A stretch of DNA of 64,000 bases from Tetragonia tetragonoides (Eukaryota; Streptophyta; Magnoliopsida; Caryophyllales; Aizoaceae), in the NCBI GenBank assembly GCA_038025085.1, contig CM076147.1, positions 24,219,001-24,283,000 of the forward strand, in the 5' to 3' direction. Positions 58,131-64,000 of the stretch are shown here, piece by piece. The position numbers and the translations under genes were made by a program. Positions within the stretch are counted from its first letter, which is position 1. Each line of letters opens with the position of its first letter. A model generated the notes under the pieces. That model saw nothing but the letters and a program-made list of their open reading frames with translations. It was not told the DNA's origin and made no database searches.

Positions 58131-58299
58131 AATTGAACACATAAACCTTATATAACTATAATAAGGTTTATTTATTTCATTTGCGATGTTTGACAATTCA
58201 TTCTAAGGGGCCTTCGTGATTTGTTTCTCTAATAACTCCCACTTCCGCTCCCCTCTCGATGATTTTTTCAGGGTTGTCATATAATTATTAATAGTTATA

Positions 58300-61446
<3,147 letters not shown>

Positions 61447-61458
61447 ATGTCATTTTGT

Positions 61459-62428
61459 GCTTGAACTTTAAGGATTGTAAAATTTGGAACAAAGCTGCAG
61501 TAGCTAAGTTGATGTGGGCTCTTGCATGCAAAGAAGACTACCTATGGTTAAATGGGTGAATGGTGTTTATATGAAATGTGCTGATTTTTGGCAAGTGAAT
61601 ATACCAGCTGACTGTAGCTGGTATATGAAAAAACTGCTAGAATTGAGAAGCATGTTCCCTGTAGCCTGTGTATGGAGGCAGCAACAAAAACCATACATAG
61701 TTTCTGAGGGATACAAATTTTTGAGAGGGGAGTGCATAAGATACAAAGCTGCTCATATTGTGTGGAACAAGGTTGCTGTTCCAAGACATAATTTTATTTT
61801 TTGGCTAGCTGATTTGAAGAGATTACTTACAAAAGATAGAATGATTGGCACATTTCATAAACCTGTGCAGCCAACATGTGTTCTCTGTAAGCAAGCGGAT
61901 GAATCTCACTCACATCTTTTCTATGAGTGTCCATGGACTTTGCAACTTAAGGAAAGAATATTCAGTTGGGTAAAAGCTGCCTCCATCCCAAAGTGTGGTG
62001 ACAAATGGATCAGATGGCTACTGCAAAAGCAAAAAAGAGAATCATAGCTGCGTGCATGGCTGCTACCACTTATCACGTATGGACTGAACGCAATTACAGA
62101 ATTTTTCAGCAAGTGGAGAAAACGCCTGAGCTAGTAAGCAAGTTGATCATAAATGAGAACTAGATTAACTTTTCCTATTCTTGGTAGATTGTCTGGTAGG
62201 AACAAAACATTTGTGGAGCAGTTGTTAAGCTCTTAGTTTTTTTTTTTCTCTCTTGCTGGTTTATGGTGTTTTACTATGTGTTCAGTGTTGAGGCTAGGGA
62301 AGTCTAGGAATAGGAATCCTTTCTAGAAGGTGGCCTAATTTTTTCCTCTTTGCTCCCTTAGTTTGTAGTTAATCAATTTCCACTAGTGGTAATAAGATCA
62401 CTCTGACCTTTTACCAAAGAAAAAAAAA
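61459..62428 (+). mobile_element. 5'-truncated LINE insertion with 12-bp target duplication
   Basis: ATGTCATTTTGT occurs at 61447-61458 and 62429-62440. The insert encodes a LINE C-terminal region (WNKAAVAKLMWALACKEDYL; VNGVYMKCADFW; VPRHNFIFWLADLKRLLTKD; a zinc-binding CVLCKQADESHSHLFYECPW), with stops at 61555 and 62045. It ends in an A run (62417-62428). It is a different lineage from the LINEs in the SAC introns. Confidence 0.92.
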
Positions 62429-62440
62429 ATGTCATTTTGT

Positions 62441-64000
62441 AAGTTCATTTTTGCTAGATTGTGCATGCTACAATTAAATATAATGTCATGGTAAAATAAT
62501 TCTCTCGTCCCCATTCTTCCAAGTAATCCTATCAAAATACAAATGCAAAGGTATAAATTTGAATATTGTGTACATTTTTTAAAATCCAATGGCACATAAT
62601 TTAACTTATAAGTTTGAATCTGGTGTAATTAATTTTTTTCAAAATTCAGGTGTAACGATAAATTTTAAGGAAAAAGAAAAGGCAAAGCAAATGATGCTGA
62701 AAATTTCTTAAAACATAAGATAAAATGATATATAAATCATATAATACTCCGTACTCTAGAACAAATCGTAGAAGGAAGAGGAGTACAGAAAATAATAGAA
62801 TATGAACTATGTACTTTTTTCAAGACCCAATATTTGCGAATATTCGTTACATCTGATCTGATTATATATTTATATGTCAATTTCATGCTTCTTATTATGT
62901 TTGGTACCTTGTTAGTACCATTTCATTGTTTTGTTGGGTGAAAGCGGGACCACTTGGCCATGTCAAAGGCATACTATTCGCCACTCTGTTTCAGACTTTC
63001 ACTGACCAAGTCGCCATTTTCATCTCCTCCTTTCCTTTTTCTTTTTTCTATAACCCACAAACTTATATATATTGGGTAAGTCAATCCATCTAAAACGCGC
63101 GACAGACTTACAGACTCAAGTAGAGAAGTAATCCTCCGTACAAAATATAATAGAGAATATTTTTTTCTTCCTATATAGATAAAGATTTAAACTCTTAAAC
63201 GCCAAATTTAAGATGATCGGGATTCAAAATACTTACAACTCGTGCTCATACACAGTCACACCTCTTCCTCTTTTATCTCTTCTCTTCTGGCATGTGGTTG
63301 TGAGGTACATCCTCCTTAAAGCCACCTAGGTGGAGTAATTAATTTATATTGCGTTTTATAATACTATAAAGCCTTTACATGTCAATGTCCTAGGTTCCCA
63401 CACGATTTCTTAAGCAACTCCTACTTAGGATTGTCAAAAAGTTTGGTGTGTGCACAAGAAAATAACACCAAAAACCATTGGATGCATCAAAGCTTAAAAA
63501 TAAAAGGAACATTTTTTTATCATTTTATTTGGTAATACTCTTTACTCCATCAAATGAGGGATCAAGGCTCTCGAAATTTCGATTTTGTCTTGACTCTATG
63601 CATGGGATTCGGATCCACGTTGTGGCCTATGAGATTGCATGAATATGGAATAGTAAATTTGATTAATTATTTGTTCAAGATTATAAGTACATTTACTTCA
63701 ATCACACTCTAATCATTGAGATTAGGTCTGTATGCCTCATCTCGTCATTGAATCTTGGAACTTAGTGGTCATTTCTTTACTTTGTTTCAATTATTATCAA
63801 TTTATTATCTTCAATTTTCTAAAGCTTCAACATATGGTAATTGTAATGAAATTGGCATTTCAAACAATGGAAAAGACACGCACTCTAAATATCATAATTG
63901 TTTTCGCAACCGTAATGTCATAGTTAATGTAGGTCTCATTGAATCAAATTATTAAGTAGCTTTGACGTTACTAGTTTGTCATGATAGATTAATAGTATCA
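62441..64000. other. Intergenic, no gene seen
   Basis: AT-rich sequence to the window edge. A few C/T-rich patches (about 63020-63060 and 63260-63300) could belong to a promoter of a gene beyond the window, but no start codon with coding context is visible. Confidence 0.55.

Overview
This 64 kb window is nuclear DNA of a flowering plant, most likely a eudicot. It is AT-rich, its genes are split by GT-AG introns, and its gene families are plant-typical: an RHD4/SAC7-like SAC phosphatase, a class VII receptor-like cytoplasmic kinase and plant cis-prenyltransferases. The mobile DNA is also plant-typical: Stowaway, Tourist, hAT and Mutator-like elements, L1- and RTE-type LINEs, and short insertions with an Au-SINE-like tail. 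I cannot name the species.

Layout. 1-3.95 kb is repeat-rich intergenic DNA. 3.95-35.4 kb is one very large gene on the + strand. Twenty coding exons were joined by hand and encode a 594-residue SAC-domain phosphoinositide phosphatase with the catalytic Cys-x5-Arg motif and two C-terminal hydrophobic segments. Only about 6% of its 30.7 kb coding span is exon. The introns hold a MULE-like element with long inverted repeats, many 5'-truncated LINEs, two RTE LINE copies, a hAT-like element, Stowaway elements and an LTR fragment. 36.4-43.8 kb is a minus-strand cluster of three cis-prenyltransferase (dehydrodolichyl-diphosphate-synthase-like) genes. The middle one is open; the first carries a 7-bp tandem duplication and the third two in-frame stops. 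46.7-48.7 kb holds a small minus-strand gene for a single-pass membrane protein whose frame is cut by one TGA but continues in frame beyond it. 48.9-51.1 kb is a MULE-like element followed by a tandem set of Helitron-like 3' ends. 52.9-56.3 kb is a six-exon minus-strand gene for a 413-residue class VII receptor-like cytoplasmic kinase (CST/PIX13-like). 57-64 kb holds a tRNA-derived SINE with an 18-bp target duplication, a TTCAG-rich array, a decayed L1 LINE and a 5'-truncated LINE with a 12-bp target duplication.

The genes are independent plant transcription units, not an operon. The best material for a second look is (1) a short hairpin with co-varying bases at a similar distance from the 3' end in at least seven copies of the intronic LINE family, (2) the cis-prenyltransferase cluster, where two of three copies are broken just after the same YCYEL motif, (3) pieces of SAC-gene intron sequence found in the same order between two of the prenyltransferase copies, and (4) the RTE LINE whose 3' tail matches short Au-SINE-like insertions. 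All coordinates, splice sites and repeat matches were read by eye; no alignment or database search was run.
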